A program made the translations under genes and the position numbers. Under the pieces are notes generated by a model. That model ran no database searches, was not told the origin of the DNA, and saw only the letters and a program-made list of their open reading frames with translations. Positions 1 to 11,560 of a stretch of 64,000 bases of DNA are shown piece after piece. The stretch spans positions 3,500,827-3,564,826 of the forward strand of contig NC_090610.1 in the NCBI RefSeq assembly GCF_004359215.1. Direction: 5' to 3'. The first letter of the stretch is position 1. Every line of letters starts with the position of its first letter. The DNA is from Bremia lactucae (Eukaryota > Oomycota > Peronosporomycetes > Peronosporales > Peronosporaceae).

Positions 1-1035
1 ATATATATATATATATTATTTGCGTTAAAGCTTAAAGATATCTATGTTGCTGAGATGTTTCCGTACTTTTCGAACCGTCATTCAAAGCTTTAGAAAACAT
101 GCTGCGACTGAAACCGTCATTAAGGCGCATTACAAATCTTCATCACAAAACACCAAGTTTTAACTTCCAACATATGGTTTATGCGTCATCTTGCTCATGC
201 GATCATTAAATTCTAACTACAACATATTGTTTACATTCTGTTATGATTTGTGACTAAAACATGTTTTGCGTGTTTATATTTCCATTTTAATTTTGCAAAA
301 AAGTCAAAATTAATAATTTGGTAATATACCTCCAGTATAAGCCTTGAGTCCCTCTGTACCATAAATGCGAACCGCTTCTGTATCGTGGTTATATATGATT
401 TCAAGTTTTAAAGTAAGCATTCTCCCGAAATTCTTAGGTTATCAAGTATCAACTCACCGCAAAAGTTTGCCATCGACTCATAAAAAAGCACACATGTGTT
501 ACCGTGATGATCTTTTCGTATCTCAAAGGTGATTATATTTCTAGCAGCTACCTAGGAGATACAAGGTTACCAACGTGCTGCGCTCGACAGAGCTGCTTGC
601 TTCGGTCATATATTTGACAGGTCTCTACTGATAGCTACCAACGACCACCATTTAGACTTCTTCCTACCAAAATCGCTTTTTCATCCGCCCAAATGATCGC
701 AAATATGCGTGCGACGAAAGCTATACTATATAATATACTAAAGGATATTATATCCGAGTCACTGAAAAAAGTATCACTGCTTCGCGGATCTCCTGGATCC
801 ACACCAGTCCTTCGTATTTTTTTGGTGGACCTGTGCAAGAATTCAGTGCTTACATGCCGACGATAGCGTGAACCTCTACTTAAAATGTCGGATCAGTGAC
901 ATACAGTGATCATCGGTTTTCGGTGACGGATTTCGTCAGCGCCGTCTTTGGACCCTACTCAGTGCTCTGCCTTAAGTCTCAATAATTCCCGCGTAAAAGT
1001 TCGTGGTGAAATTACCGTGAACTTCGAGGCTCCAA
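1..1035. repeat. Repeat flank of copia copy 1, also found inverted at 53277-54310
   Basis: AT-rich sequence that begins with an (AT)n run and runs up to the 5' LTR of the first copia element. Its reverse complement reappears at 53277-54310 beside the second copia copy, with only scattered substitutions in the stretches I compared by eye. The end that touches the LTR (aacttcgaggctccaa) is the same in both places. I see no convincing gene. Short open frames exist but do not stay in the same frame in the two copies. It may be an old LTR or other repeat in which the copia element landed. Confidence 0.8.
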
Positions 1036-1250
1036 TGTTAAAAAGCAACGTGTAGTCGACCGACTTACCGACACCATTGATGAAGTTGATCTCGGCGCGG
1101 ACATACGTCAGTGACAGGAAAACGGCACAAAACAGGTAAAACCCCCAGTTAGGACTAGGTGAAGAGAAAGCAGTTTAAACAGAACAATATACTCACTTCG
1201 GTCTTTGCCACAACTATTTGTAGCAGCATCTTTTCCTCTCGTGTTTGACA
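1036..1250 (+). repeat. 5' LTR of copia copy 1
   Basis: A 215-bp repeat with TG...CA ends, matched by 5763-5963 and by the LTR of copy 2 at 53063-53276. It holds about 12 bp near position 1062 that the 3' LTR lacks. Confidence 0.92.
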
Positions 1251-1262
1251 GGTTATGAGCCC
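1251..1262 (+). other. Primer-binding site overlapping the gag start codon
   Basis: The 12 bases directly after the LTR read ggttatgagccc. This is the complement of a Met-tRNA anticodon arm (GGGCTCATAACC, anticodon CAT), not of a tRNA 3' end. Drosophila copia is known to prime from a half-molecule of initiator Met-tRNA in this way. The gag ATG at 1255 lies inside the site. The same 12 bases occur at 53051-53062 (minus strand) and 54347-54358. Confidence 0.72.
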
Positions 1263-2440
1263 AAATCCAATGGATGAGGATACTCTACATCGACCCCAAG
1301 CGCCAAGCATGCCGCACGCCGCACGCCGGAGCTAGTACAGGCTCCGACACGGGCGAGGCTGTGGCATGGCTGCTGGAGTTAATGACGGAAATGAAGGGTG
1401 ATATCGGAGCTCGCCTTAACAGGCTAGAAGCTCGACAAGGTTGGACGTGACCAAGCTTCGGTTGCGTCTGCTTGTAGTAGCACCTTCCGCACTTATGCGG
1501 AGGCGCGCACGGGAACAATTGCAGCATGACAATGGCTTCCCTTGAAGACGAAGTCACGCCAAGTCCAGCGCAACACTGTGCAGCAGGATTCAGGTAAGAG
1601 AGGGCAGGAGAGCAGTCGGAGGGGGATAGGTTTTCATCCACAGCACCCTCAAGAAGCTGCACATAGACCAACACAAGCTCCTACGTACCTTGTGGCGCCA
1701 AGGGTGCCGGGAATCAGGGACCTAAAGCTTCCGATTGAGGCCTTCGAAGGGAAGGAGGTGTATCCTGGACTTGGAGCTGGATTCGGTCCTTGAGAAAAAA
1801 AGCGATTTCTTCGTCATGTTCGTAACGCGGAAGAACTCAGTGAGTGCATGTGGACGGAAGACATTAAGCTGGACGTCCTAGGAAGATATGAGATCGGCAA
1901 AGCTGGCCAACACTTTCACAGCCAAGTGGATACCTGGTATTCCGAAAACCCACGAGTGTGGTATGCGATGGACAGGATGCAGATGAAGTTTGACCCTAGA
2001 ATATCAAGATCTCAAGCGCTCAAGCTCTTCGCGTCGAAGAAGAAAGATTCGGTGTCATGGAATGATCACATGATGTATATGATGGCTGTGAGTGATGCTG
2101 TCGGTGGAGCGCCTGACCAGGTGCTCGAGAACATCGCTAAGTACGCTTGTTTATCAAGTGCGTTTCAAGGAGTTCTACTCGCGCGTTATAATCCGCAGCG
2201 TGACGACTTTTTGGGACAAGCGGAGGAATTAGTGCACTTTGCTCAGATGAATGATCCTACGTCTATATTTAGAAGTAGGGCAACGTTGGCTGTATTCAAA
2301 GCTAAGGATGATGGCGATCGAAGACGTAAAACTTGGCGCGAGAGCAAGAAACCAGGCTTTTGTTTCCAGTGAGGAAAAGAAGGGCACTACAAGCGTGAAT
2401 GTCCAAGCAGAAAGCAGAAGAATTTTGCGCTGGCGGTTTC
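1255..2440 (+). pseudogene. copia copy 1 gag, broken
   Basis: Gag starts MSPNPMDEDTLHR at the ATG in the primer site. A short duplication near 1315 shifts the frame into a stop; copy 2 does not have it. The central gag region is open at 1848-2372 and resembles UBN2-type copia Gag. The nucleocapsid zinc knuckle (pattern CFQCGKEGHYKREC) ends early here because the second cysteine codon is TGA. In copy 2 the same codon is TGT, giving the intact CCHC knuckle. Confidence 0.85.
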
Positions 2441-5400
2441 TGATGGGGTGGATCCCACGTCCAATAAATTATTGACAGCGGGTCCAGTCGTCATTTGGTG
2501 ACAACAGCTGCACAGCTGCATGATCCAGTAGAGTGCGAAGAAGAATGCTTGCTCCCGAACGGTGAGACCATGAAGATGCAGCTTAAGGGAAGTGCTACAT
2601 TCAAGGCTTGCGTGGACGGTGAAGTTCGCCAAGTCACCCTACGTGAAGTATACTATGCACACAACCTACCATGGAATATTATTTCATATGGCAAGATAGA
2701 GGAGCTGGGATACGAGCTCTGCTATGACGGGCTAAAACGTTACGTTGGCCGTCGAAGTAACAGGTGTAAAGTGTTTGATGTGCACAAGGATGCAAGCAAC
2801 GTATTGGTTGTAAAAGTCGTCAATGCTGAGGCGAAGAAGGACGTTGATTATGTGATTATGGCTCTCGCTGACGCAGTGAATGCGTCGTGCAGCGATGTGC
2901 AGTGGGGGGGGGGGGGTCTATTGGATTTCCATCTGCGTTTTGGCCTTCTTTCATACGACACAATAGAGAGCATGGCACGTGACCCTGGAAGTGTGATATG
3001 TCTTACGGATAAGGAAAGGCCGACTTGCGTGACATGTGCTCACGGCAAAAAAAAGCGCAATAACCAATCGCGGAAAGACACAGGACGGAACGCACCCATT
3101 GATAGAGTTGGCGGTGTCATTTGCAGCGACATCAAGGGGCCGATCACTCCAGCCGACAGACTTGGAAACTGATACATGATTAATTTTGTTGATCATAAAA
3201 GCAATTACTGTCGCGTATTTCTCGCCAGGACCAAAGACAAGGCATTTAAGCAGTTCGAGCAGTTCCTCGTCTACTTTGAAAAGCGCTTTGATTGCAAAGT
3301 ACATTGCCTTCGAACAGATGGAGGAAGTGAATACAAGGTTGTGGATCCATTTTGAAGAGCAAAGGTGTACGCCGACAGATTTCGGAAGCTGACAATCAAG
3401 CATCAAACGGGATAATGGAACGTACGCACCAGACGATTATGAACATGGTGCGCTCAATGATCTTTGCTTGCCTTTAAGTTTATGGGGCGAGGCAGCGGAA
3501 TATGCGGCTTATATTCTGTACCGCAGCCCTTCTCAAGGAAATATTGGACACTCATCACCTATTAAAGTGCTGACAGGGATTAAGCCTATCCTGACTGACA
3601 TTGTCATCTTTGGCTCACCGTGTACTGCTATACGTAAACCAAAGCTGAAGGCACTCGACAGACGCGGAGAGGAGGGAATCATTATTGGTAAGAATGATGA
3701 AATTAAAGGATACCGCGTATTGTTTACGAAGGACCGGGTGGTGCATACAACCCAACACGTTCAGAATATCAAGACACTAAGCAAAGAGGCGAATAATCGG
3801 CTCATTCGATAATGCGATGTTGCAGTTGAGGCCGAGATGGGCGAAGAGAAGACCTTAAGTACTTGTGAGGTCTTCTCTTCGCCCATCAACGATATTGGAC
3901 ATAATCGGGAGGAGTCAAACGCCAGACCTCAGAAGCGGAAAAAGCGCGGTACGCGTGGAGGTCAAGGAAAACGTTTGAGTCAAGAAGCCGCTGATAGAAA
4001 GGAAGTGACTAGCCCTGGTTCGGGCATGGTAATACGATATGGTGGGAAGAAAATCCCACCACGCGAGATTATTGGGGCAGTGTATCATGAAGATCCTACT
4101 TGTTGAAAAACTGCTATGAAGAGTGATAAGCGCGTCGAATGGGAGCGTGCAGCAAAAGTTGAGACTAATTCGCTGGTCGCAAACGGAACGTGGGAGATAG
4201 TGCCCCGCACTGATGATATGCGCCCGCATCACACGAAGTGGGTATTTAAAACGAAAGAGATGCGAATGGTAACGTGGAGCAGTATAAGGCACGCATGGTG
4301 GCGTGTGGAAACGAGCAGTCGCTGGGCGAAAATTACACACTGACATTTGCCGCGGTCATGGATATGACGACGAGTAAGGTAATTTTGGCACTGTCACAAA
4401 TATGGGGCGTGCCAGCGCGACACGGTGATGTGCCCAACGCATATGTCAAGGCGTAAACGGAGCCAGAAATCGACATTTATTTGTTTGTACAACAGGGTAT
4501 GATTGTGGACGATGCGGACCTTCAGCGGCTTTGACTGCAGCATTCTGGACAAGTGGTTTTACGACATCAGCGCAGTCTGTATGGTCTGAAGCAAGCTGGC
4601 CGACTTTGGTCAGAGCTTCTTCAAAAGGAATTGCTAGGAGCAGGTTTCGCCCAATGTATGAAAACACCTGTCTCTATTTCAAAATCGACAGCAGTGGTCA
4701 TACTATTGTTGAAGTGTATGTGGAGAATTTACTGGCGACAGGGACAATAACGTGTGGATCAAGTTTTTATTTTCTTGACAACACTGCAGATCAAGAACTT
4801 GGGAGTCGTCAATAAATTCCTAGGCATGCGAATTTCTTATTCGGCTGAGAATGGGTATGACATCGATCAAGAAGCGTCTATTGATGGGACGTTAATGAAG
4901 TTTGGTTAACAAGATGCAAAATCCTATTACGACACCGATTGGACTCGATTATGATAACGATGTGCGTGACGTGGTCCAACTTCTTCCCAAGGATAGTCCA
5001 GATAGAGGCGCATCGGTGCAGAGTTTCCAGTCCATAGTTGGATCCCTATTGTGGCTAGCACGCTGCTCACGCCCCGATATTGCATTTGCAGTCCACCGAG
5101 CGACTCGCCGAGCGCTTGCGCCAACATCAACCGACTGGAAGCTGGCCAAGCGAATCGCGAAGTACCTAAAAGGAACCAAGGATGTGAAACTACGGCTCAA
5201 GTAAAACCAAGATACAAACAATTCCGTCCTGGAACTTACCAGCATAAGCGACGCGGATTTCGCCGGCGATAAGAGCAGTCGTAAATCGGTCAGCGGCGGA
5301 AGATTCTGCTTGAACGGCATGATTGTGGGCTGGACGTGTCGCAAACAGGCGGCCGTCGCGATTTCAACCATGGAAGCAGCATTTGCGTCAGCGTCACACG

Positions 5401-5672
5401 CTGGACAAGAATTATCGGGACTGCGCGAACTACTTACCGAATTGGAGTTCACTGTAGCGTTGCCAATGACCATGGAAATGGACAATCAAGCGGCAATCCG
5501 TCAGCTGGAAAATGAAGAGAGTTCGACACGCGAAAAGCACATCGATATTAAGCTCAAGTTTATCAAGGATTACGCCAAGAAAGGGATTGTGAAGCCCACC
5601 TACGGACCGACGAAGGCGATGGCAGCTGACTTGTTAACAAAAGCATTAGCGCTGTCCAGCTGCGAGAGTTGA
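2441..5672 (+). pseudogene. copia copy 1 pol (protease, integrase, RT, RNase H), broken
   Basis: The retropepsin motif DSGSSRHL lies near 2475. The frame 2495-3172 holds the GAG-pre-integrase domain with a CVTC zinc pair. A TGA after DRLGN at about 3170 stops the integrase, and copy 2 has the same stop. Further integrase and RT pieces are at 3468-3812, 3837-4106 and 4116-5204. RNase H and the copia C-terminus are at 5310-5672 (KHIDIKLKFI, ADLLTKAL). The RT catalytic box reads YVEN where YVDD is expected. This is a dead polyprotein. Confidence 0.88.
3836..3887. repeat. Perfect 20-bp inverted repeat with 12-nt loop inside copia copy 1
   Basis: The arms 3836-3855 and 3868-3887 are exact reverse complements. 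The left arm is also present in copy 2 (minus strand, about 49660-49680). The right arm is not at the matching place there, so it looks like an inverted templated copy inserted in copy 1. Confidence 0.85.
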
Positions 5673-5762
5673 TGACGCAGTGCTCAATGGATCATGGAAA
5701 GTTGAAACAAAAAAGCTGAAGTGGGGAATGTCAGACGTGCGCCCGACGCCGTGAGGGAGGAG

Positions 5763-5963
5763 TGTTAAAGAACAACGTGTAGTCGACACCATCGATGAAG
5801 TTGATCTCGGCGCGGACATACGTCAGTGACAGGAAAACGGCACAAAAAGGTAAAAACCCAGTCAGGACTAGGTGAAGAGAAAGCAGTTCAAATAGAACAA
5901 TATACTCACTTCGGTTTTTGCCACCACTCTTTGTAGCAGCATATTTTCCTCTCGTGTTTGACA
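5763..5963 (+). repeat. 3' LTR of copia copy 1
   Basis: A 201-bp repeat with TGTTA...TGACA ends, preceded by a purine-rich tract at 5751-5762 and followed by the target duplication tccaa at 5964-5968. Confidence 0.92.
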
Positions 5964-6239
5964 TCCAATCCATGCGACTTTTGATTTTGGAGAACGTCAC
6001 AAAAGTGCTGCCACTGTTGATCGGTCGCACAGCACTTGCACGGAGTACATGTCTAATATGGCTAGTTCTATGGCATAAATTAATTACGAAGTCATTATTG
6101 GAGCAGCAGAGTGTATACTTTTTACAGCTACGTTTCTTTTTCTATGTTTCTTACATTGACTTTAAAAAGCGGTGATTCAAGCCTGCCCATTTGTAAGTCA
6201 TAAAAACGAGAGTTTTGCCCTATACTTTAAGCTATCCAC

Positions 6240-7895
6240 AGTCCCTTGATGGGACACATCCTTCCTCCCTAGATAGGGGATACACACCCGCTGGATTAAT
6301 TAATTAAAAACAGAATCTTAACAGAAGTCACTTTGACACCCAGAGAAAGCACCTAAAAGCTCAGAGAAAACACCCACATCTCCCTTCACAATGGAACAGC
6401 TTTCCATTCAACTTTTATGGAAGCTGAAGCTTCTATCCAGTCCATGTCATCTCCGAAGGATTAACTATCTTAAGGAAGAGATCAATGCAAATCAAGTGCA
6501 ATGAAGTCAGAAAGGTGGGGCTGACTTGCGCCCATGGAAGAAAGTACAAGAACTCCAGGGAATATTCGACAGAGGAAACCTGAAAGCACCAGGGGAGCTC
6601 CAAGGCAATGGAATACCTTTTTTCCGCAGCAATTCAGCGCATATCTACTGTAGATGATGAGTGGAAATGGCGTGTTGTTTTTAAATGCAGTGACCTTAAT
6701 TATGACCAAAACCAAGCTTTGCTATGCTATCCCTGCTGCAAGAAAACTTAAGCCTCAAGAGTACGAGATCATCAAAGCACTTTTAGAGGTGGCAGCCACT
6801 CCAGAAGTTATTATTGCAGCACTGCGCTGAACCAATCTAAATTGTTCTCTAATTCCAAGACACATTTACAATAAAAGGGCTAAAAAATCCGCATTTTAGC
6901 ATGCTAAACCAGCTGATGTTTGGATCATATTTTCGCAAAATTGGCAGCATTTGTTGCTTCCCCAGACATTGCAACGTATGAGGCAAATTGGGATAAAATT
7001 TGCACTCAGTACCCTGAAGCAGCCTGTGCTTATATTGCTAATTTTTGGCTCCCACTTAAGGAGCGCTTTGTGAGAGCCTGAACGTACCAAGTACAGCATC
7101 TTGGCAACAATGCAACGTCCAGGGCTGAGGGAAAGCATGGAGCCATAAAGTCATGGAATTCAGTCTCCTCATGTGATGTTGCAGATGTTTATCATCGCAT
7201 CTAGCATTCAATTGACCATCAAGAAGCTGTGGTGAGGCGTGCAATTGCCTTTGACTAGACTCATACACTATTGGAGAAATATGGACACATTTGGGCTGCA
7301 ATCACTCGCAAGATTTCTGGATTTGCTCTAAAACTGGTGCATGAACAGTTGCGACAATCTCAACGCTGAAGCGACATCTAAGCAGCATGCACTGGAACAT
7401 TTGATCGCAGGCTTGGATTCCCATGTGCCCATCGCGTCCGGACCACACTTCCAATCAGTGGTCGGTTCCAGCTGAGTGACTTTTCAGAGCATTAGTTGTT
7501 GGAAAATTCAAATATTTTTATGAAAATTCTGAAAATAACTCCGCAGTCAGGATGCCATCTTCCAGTATAAAGCTCGGCACAGTGTGCTGCCTCCTCACTA
7601 ACAGAGGATTTTGGAAGACCACCTTATTGCCATGACTCAATATGTTGCAATTGAGTCTACTCAAGAGCCTGCTCCCATACGACGCGGGCGGGGAAGGCTT
7701 CCTGGATCACGAAACAAGGAGAACACAATTACACGCAGGGAGCCCTCTGCCTTGAAAGGGTGGAGGCAGACTATTGGGAGAAAAATATAGCTACTTAACT
7801 GAGATAAAAAATCTATTGATGTCAAAGTGCTTTCAATTGATAAATCCAGTGCTATCTAAGGGGGGAAAGGTGTGTACCCGTCAAAGGGGGGGAGG
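6240..7895 (+). mobile_element. MULE-type DNA transposon relic
   Basis: Imperfect terminal inverted repeats. The left end near 6243-6275 (cccttgatgggacacatcc...) matches the reverse complement of the right end near 7850-7890 (ccctttgacgggtacacacc...). Both continue into a C-rich stretch ending tagata. The interior carries degenerate transposase sequence. I could not identify a clear 8-11 bp target duplication. Length is about 1.65 kb. Confidence 0.6.
6480..7765 (+). pseudogene. Degenerate MULE/FAR1-like transposase
   Basis: No long frame survives, but conceptual reading across frames gives recognisable MULE transposase pieces. One, at about 7050-7160, reads KERFVRAW... followed by LGNNATSRAEGKHGAIKSW; MULE transposases typically have a KERFVRAWT...TSRVES-like segment here. 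Near 7680 the 3' end reads RRGRGRLPGSRNKENT then TRREPSALE, an AT-hook-like tail often seen in fungal and oomycete MULEs. Multiple stops make it inactive. Confidence 0.65.
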
Positions 7896-9289
7896 TGCCC
7901 CAATAATTCTCCTTAATAAAACTAGTTTTTATTTGCATTAGAAAGTACTGTTAAAGTAATAGCGACGGCAACTTTCAACTCCACTTTCAGGTCATTATTT
8001 AAAAACAAATTCAAACATTTTCTAATTTTGCCTAATTTGATTTGTAAAACAAATCAATTTATTCATTTGAGATAATTTGCTCGTGTAACATTCCCGTTTC
8101 ATTATAGGAATATTTTAATGACGACTGTTGATTGAAAAGACAGACGCGCCGTCGGGTGCCCCGCGACAAAATCTTTCGCGGCAGACGCGTCAAGGGCCGC
8201 CATGTCATAATAAACGGTAACTGCGCTCATAGTCATTAGCATGCACAAGCACAACGATGGATGTAAATTGTGACATCAACTTGCTATCGTTAACCATTTT
8301 TTCTGAAAGAAAAGCTCACACAATTGCCTGGTAGCATTTCGTGTAACTGCCCGATACATATTTACAAACAATACGTGATTCGGGAAATTGGTCTGAAGTG
8401 ATTAATTTTGTGTAAATACATTGCACCATAATGAATTAATATTTGCCGGACCATCTATTCTCAAATTATTCAGAGCTTGGAAAGCATCATCCAAGAAGTA
8501 TGCGACGCCTATCGATAAGAGGTAGTGCAAAATGATTTTTTTACTGTATTACGACATATCCCTGTGCTCCATAGAGACTCGCCCTGCTAAACACGTATGC
8601 AATGGCAATGGCTACATGGGTCTGTCACGTTCATTCGTCCTTCCAATTGTTGCATTACTTTCTATCAATTCAGCAGTTAGACACCTGTAAGCGTTTCCGT
8701 TAGCTTTGACCTTTCCCAACCAAAAAAAAAACGCCTAGAGACTGCGCAACATTAGACATGTTTCGATTTCGTAAAACAGTTCTTGACAATTACCGAGATG
8801 CAAGTTAGTTTGATTATGTGTCTATACTGATAAAATCGACGCAAATGGTGCGTGAAACATGAGCATGTTTTTCTCTATCGATACATGGCTTCCATGAAGA
8901 TGTCATTTTAATTTTCGAATTTTATACCCAAGGATTTCGTTTCAGTGGTGGTCGTGAATTATTTTTGGCCGCACGTTATGCACATCGAAACCCACTTTCT
9001 GGCTGAAGGCTTGCCTCGTATAACATGTTCTCACGCAAAGGCTCATCCCCAACCAGATACGAAGCGTTTCAAAATTTAAACAGTACTTCAGTATGCTTCA
9101 TTACAAAGAGATTGATCAATCTGGGTAGTGCGACGTTTCGGGGGAATGTCCTCTTAAAAATTCCTAAAACCTCCACCCTCCGTTTCGATTATAGCATTTA
9201 GTGATTAGACAGCACTTCGTATTGCACGACGAGAGTGCTTTGACTATCTGCAACGCAAGTTGGACCATTAATCAGCATTTCTAATAGCG
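7896..9289. other. Intergenic region without recognised features
   Basis: About 1.4 kb of AT-rich sequence between the MULE relic and the phosphatase gene. I found no long open frame, RNA gene or repeat that I can support. It must contain the promoter of the phosphatase gene, but I see no clear core element. Confidence 0.5.
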
Positions 9290-11219
9290 ATGGAACTTGC
9301 GCATGTGTTCATTCCGTTAAGCGCGCAACAGAGCAGCGGCGGAGATGGCTCCCATGCTAAACGAAAACTTGAAACCATACACTCAGCTCTCTTACCCTCA
9401 GAGGCACCATCCCCGACCGCCGCATCATATAGCTACAAATCTTTACGAGCCAACGTGGATGCACTTCCGCCGGTGGATATGCACCTAAAAGCTCCACGTT
9501 GTTCTACGACGAGGCCTCTATCGCTCACGCGCTGTTATTCCGACGGCAAAATGTAAAAAGTGCTGTCATTTATTGAATACTGGCTGTGCATTGGCTGGAC
9601 TAACAATGCCTTATATATGTAAAATCAAACTAGTCGGAAGGCATTTGGAGAGCTATTACATACAGAAGTAATGGGAGATGACCAGGACTTACCAACTCGT
9701 AAGATCTATTCGAGCTCACCAGATTTGATGGTGCATAGTATACCAGAGGAACGAAGCAATTGCATCGGTCCGTCACCTCGCAACCCATTTTTAAGTGAAG
9801 AGACGTCGCCACTCAGCATTCCCCGAGGTACTTAATGTAACCCTTGCATAATAGACGAGCCGTTTTGAAAATTTTAAAAGTGGATGATTACTTGCTGATG
9901 TATCCTTTCTTTTTGGATTATGCTACTATTTAGTATCGAAATCACCGGTATTTAATACCAATAGCTTCAACGACGACGGCTTAATAATTACACCACTACC
10001 AATGCCAAAAAAGCGCGTTTGTAGCCAGCAGAGCTCAACACCGAGCAAGTCGGAGATGAATCCTTTGTTATGGGCGACTTCCTTAACCAAGGTGAAAAAG
10101 CGCTCTCTCGGAGTAGTAGCTAATACTTCATCCTCGGAAAAATCAGCGTCCTTGTCAATTGATAGGAATCTACAGCGCTGCAACAACACATTTGGGAAGG
10201 CACTGTCTTCTCCTTCAGTAAAGTCGTCGCTTCCGTTAGTATCCGTGTCTCTTCGAGGCAACGTGAATGCTCCGAAGCGAATGAACTTACCACCACAGCG
10301 TCGCAGCCGCAACCCCGGCAACTTGTCGCTGGATTTATCGCAAGTAGACATTGCGACCGCTACACCGCGTACGAGTGCATTTAACAATGTAAAGCGACGA
10401 AATGACGAGGCTGCAGAATGCTCAAGACTATTGGATTTTCTGTACATTGGCGGTGCCACTGTTGCCAAGAACAAGTCGATGCTGACGCAACACGGTATTA
10501 CGCATATCATTAACTGCGCAGCGAGTGTGGCCCCCATTTCGTATCCCGACGACTTTAATTACTTTAACATAATGCTACGAGACCATTCATCGCAAGACAT
10601 TGCACGACATTTTTACAGCGTATTTGACTTTATTGAGCGTGCTCGTAAGATTCAGGGACGAGTGTTTCTTCACTGTGTTAAAGGCATCTCCCGTTCTCCC
10701 ACGATAGCAATTGCGTACTTGATGTGGTACAAGAACATTGGCATGTATAAAGCATTGGATTTGGTGCGTCAAGCTCGACCAAGTGTTGATCCAAACGTCG
10801 GGTTTGTCTTTCAACTCACCGAGTGGGAACACCTTCATCCTGAAGGCAAACTCAAGTTTCCAAAAACAATTGTGTTTCGTATGGATATCGCATACGCTGA
10901 TTCGAAAGAAAGCTGCAACCGCGACGGCCTTAAAGCAACGAAAACACCACTGTTTGAAGGCCCACTGCTGAGCGTTAGTCAAGATTACTTTCGTGATCCA
11001 ACAAAGGATATTGGAGGGCTCTGCCTGATCGTTGCATGTGCCGACTATATGTTTGTTTGGTGTGGCACTGACGTGACGAATGATCAAGTCGAGGTAGCAA
11101 AGAGCGGCGCGCAGCTTTTGCAATGCTATGAAGCCTTTCCAGTCCATTGGGAGACGGTGCGACAAGGACAAGAGCCCGTGGCGTTCTGGAATCTTGTTGG
11201 TGACGATCCTTCAAGATGA
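9290..11219 (+). CDS. Dual-specificity phosphatase with C-terminal gelsolin-like domain (MKP1-like)
   Basis: Three exons: 9290-9552, 9634-9827 and 9934-11219 (580 aa). Introns of 81 and 106 bp have GT-AG ends and keep frame (phases 2 and 1); the first has a branch-like ctaac. The dual-specificity phosphatase domain spans about residues 318-455. Its signature HCVKGISRS places the catalytic Cys at 400 and Arg at 406. Residues about 490-578 resemble a gelsolin repeat and contain ETVRQGQEPVAFW. Plant MKP1 MAP-kinase phosphatases join the same two domains, so a role in turning off MAP kinases is likely by analogy. The basic, serine-rich N-terminal 310 residues show no domain I know. Reading only 10002-11219 would lose 175 residues. 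Confidence 0.87.
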
Positions 11220-11560
11220 TTTCGAGATAGGTACGGTCGTAGGGAGAAGCAGCAAGTGGTAGTCAAACGACCTTTATCTGATGCACACAGGGGGTTACGA
11301 TATACCTATTTTATCGACAATGTTTTAATTAGGTATAAAAAAATTATGTTGCGTTTTGACTCGGGCTCTTTAATGTCGGAGCACATCCACCGATGTAGAT
11401 TCGGTTAATCAATGTAGCCAGCGCTTTATATTCATGCGGACTGGTAGTGACTAACTTAACAGACACACAAGATGATATCGAGACACTAATTGTCGCTGCG
11501 TGTTTGCACCACTTATAAAGTAACCATCGAACGCAAGCAAGTAGTGCTAGGAAAGGCGAC
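11220..11560. other. Intergenic spacer
   Basis: About 340 bp between the phosphatase stop and the next start on the same strand. No RNA gene or repeat seen. It should hold the 3' end of the former and the promoter of the latter. Confidence 0.5.

Larger units (their letters stand above)
1036..5963 (+). mobile_element. Ty1/copia LTR retrotransposon, copy 1, near-complete but inactive
   Basis: A full-length copia-type element. The 5' LTR is 1036-1250 and the 3' LTR 5763-5963. Both begin TGTTA and end TGACA. A perfect 5-bp target duplication (tccaa) lies at 1031-1035 and 5964-5968. The primer-binding site is 1251-1262. A purine-rich tract (gtgagggaggag) abuts the 3' LTR. The internal order is gag, protease, integrase, reverse transcriptase, RNase H, which is the copia order. 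Many stops and frameshifts interrupt it. The LTRs differ by a roughly 12-bp indel plus several substitutions, so the insertion is not recent. Confidence 0.93.

Noticed and set aside
1..17. (AT)n run as a replication origin or telomere sign
   Set aside because: A short simple repeat at the edge of the window with no supporting structure; it occurs also at the mirrored place near 54300.
635..838. 67-codon frame in the repeat flank
   Set aside because: The inverted copy of the flank does not keep the same frame, so it is not under coding constraint.
1251..1262. tRNA gene suggested by the anticodon-arm sequence
   Set aside because: Only one arm is present; position after the LTR and recurrence in three elements fit a primer-binding site.
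9290..9556. Separate 88-codon gene
   Set aside because: Splice sites join it in frame to the phosphatase exons downstream.
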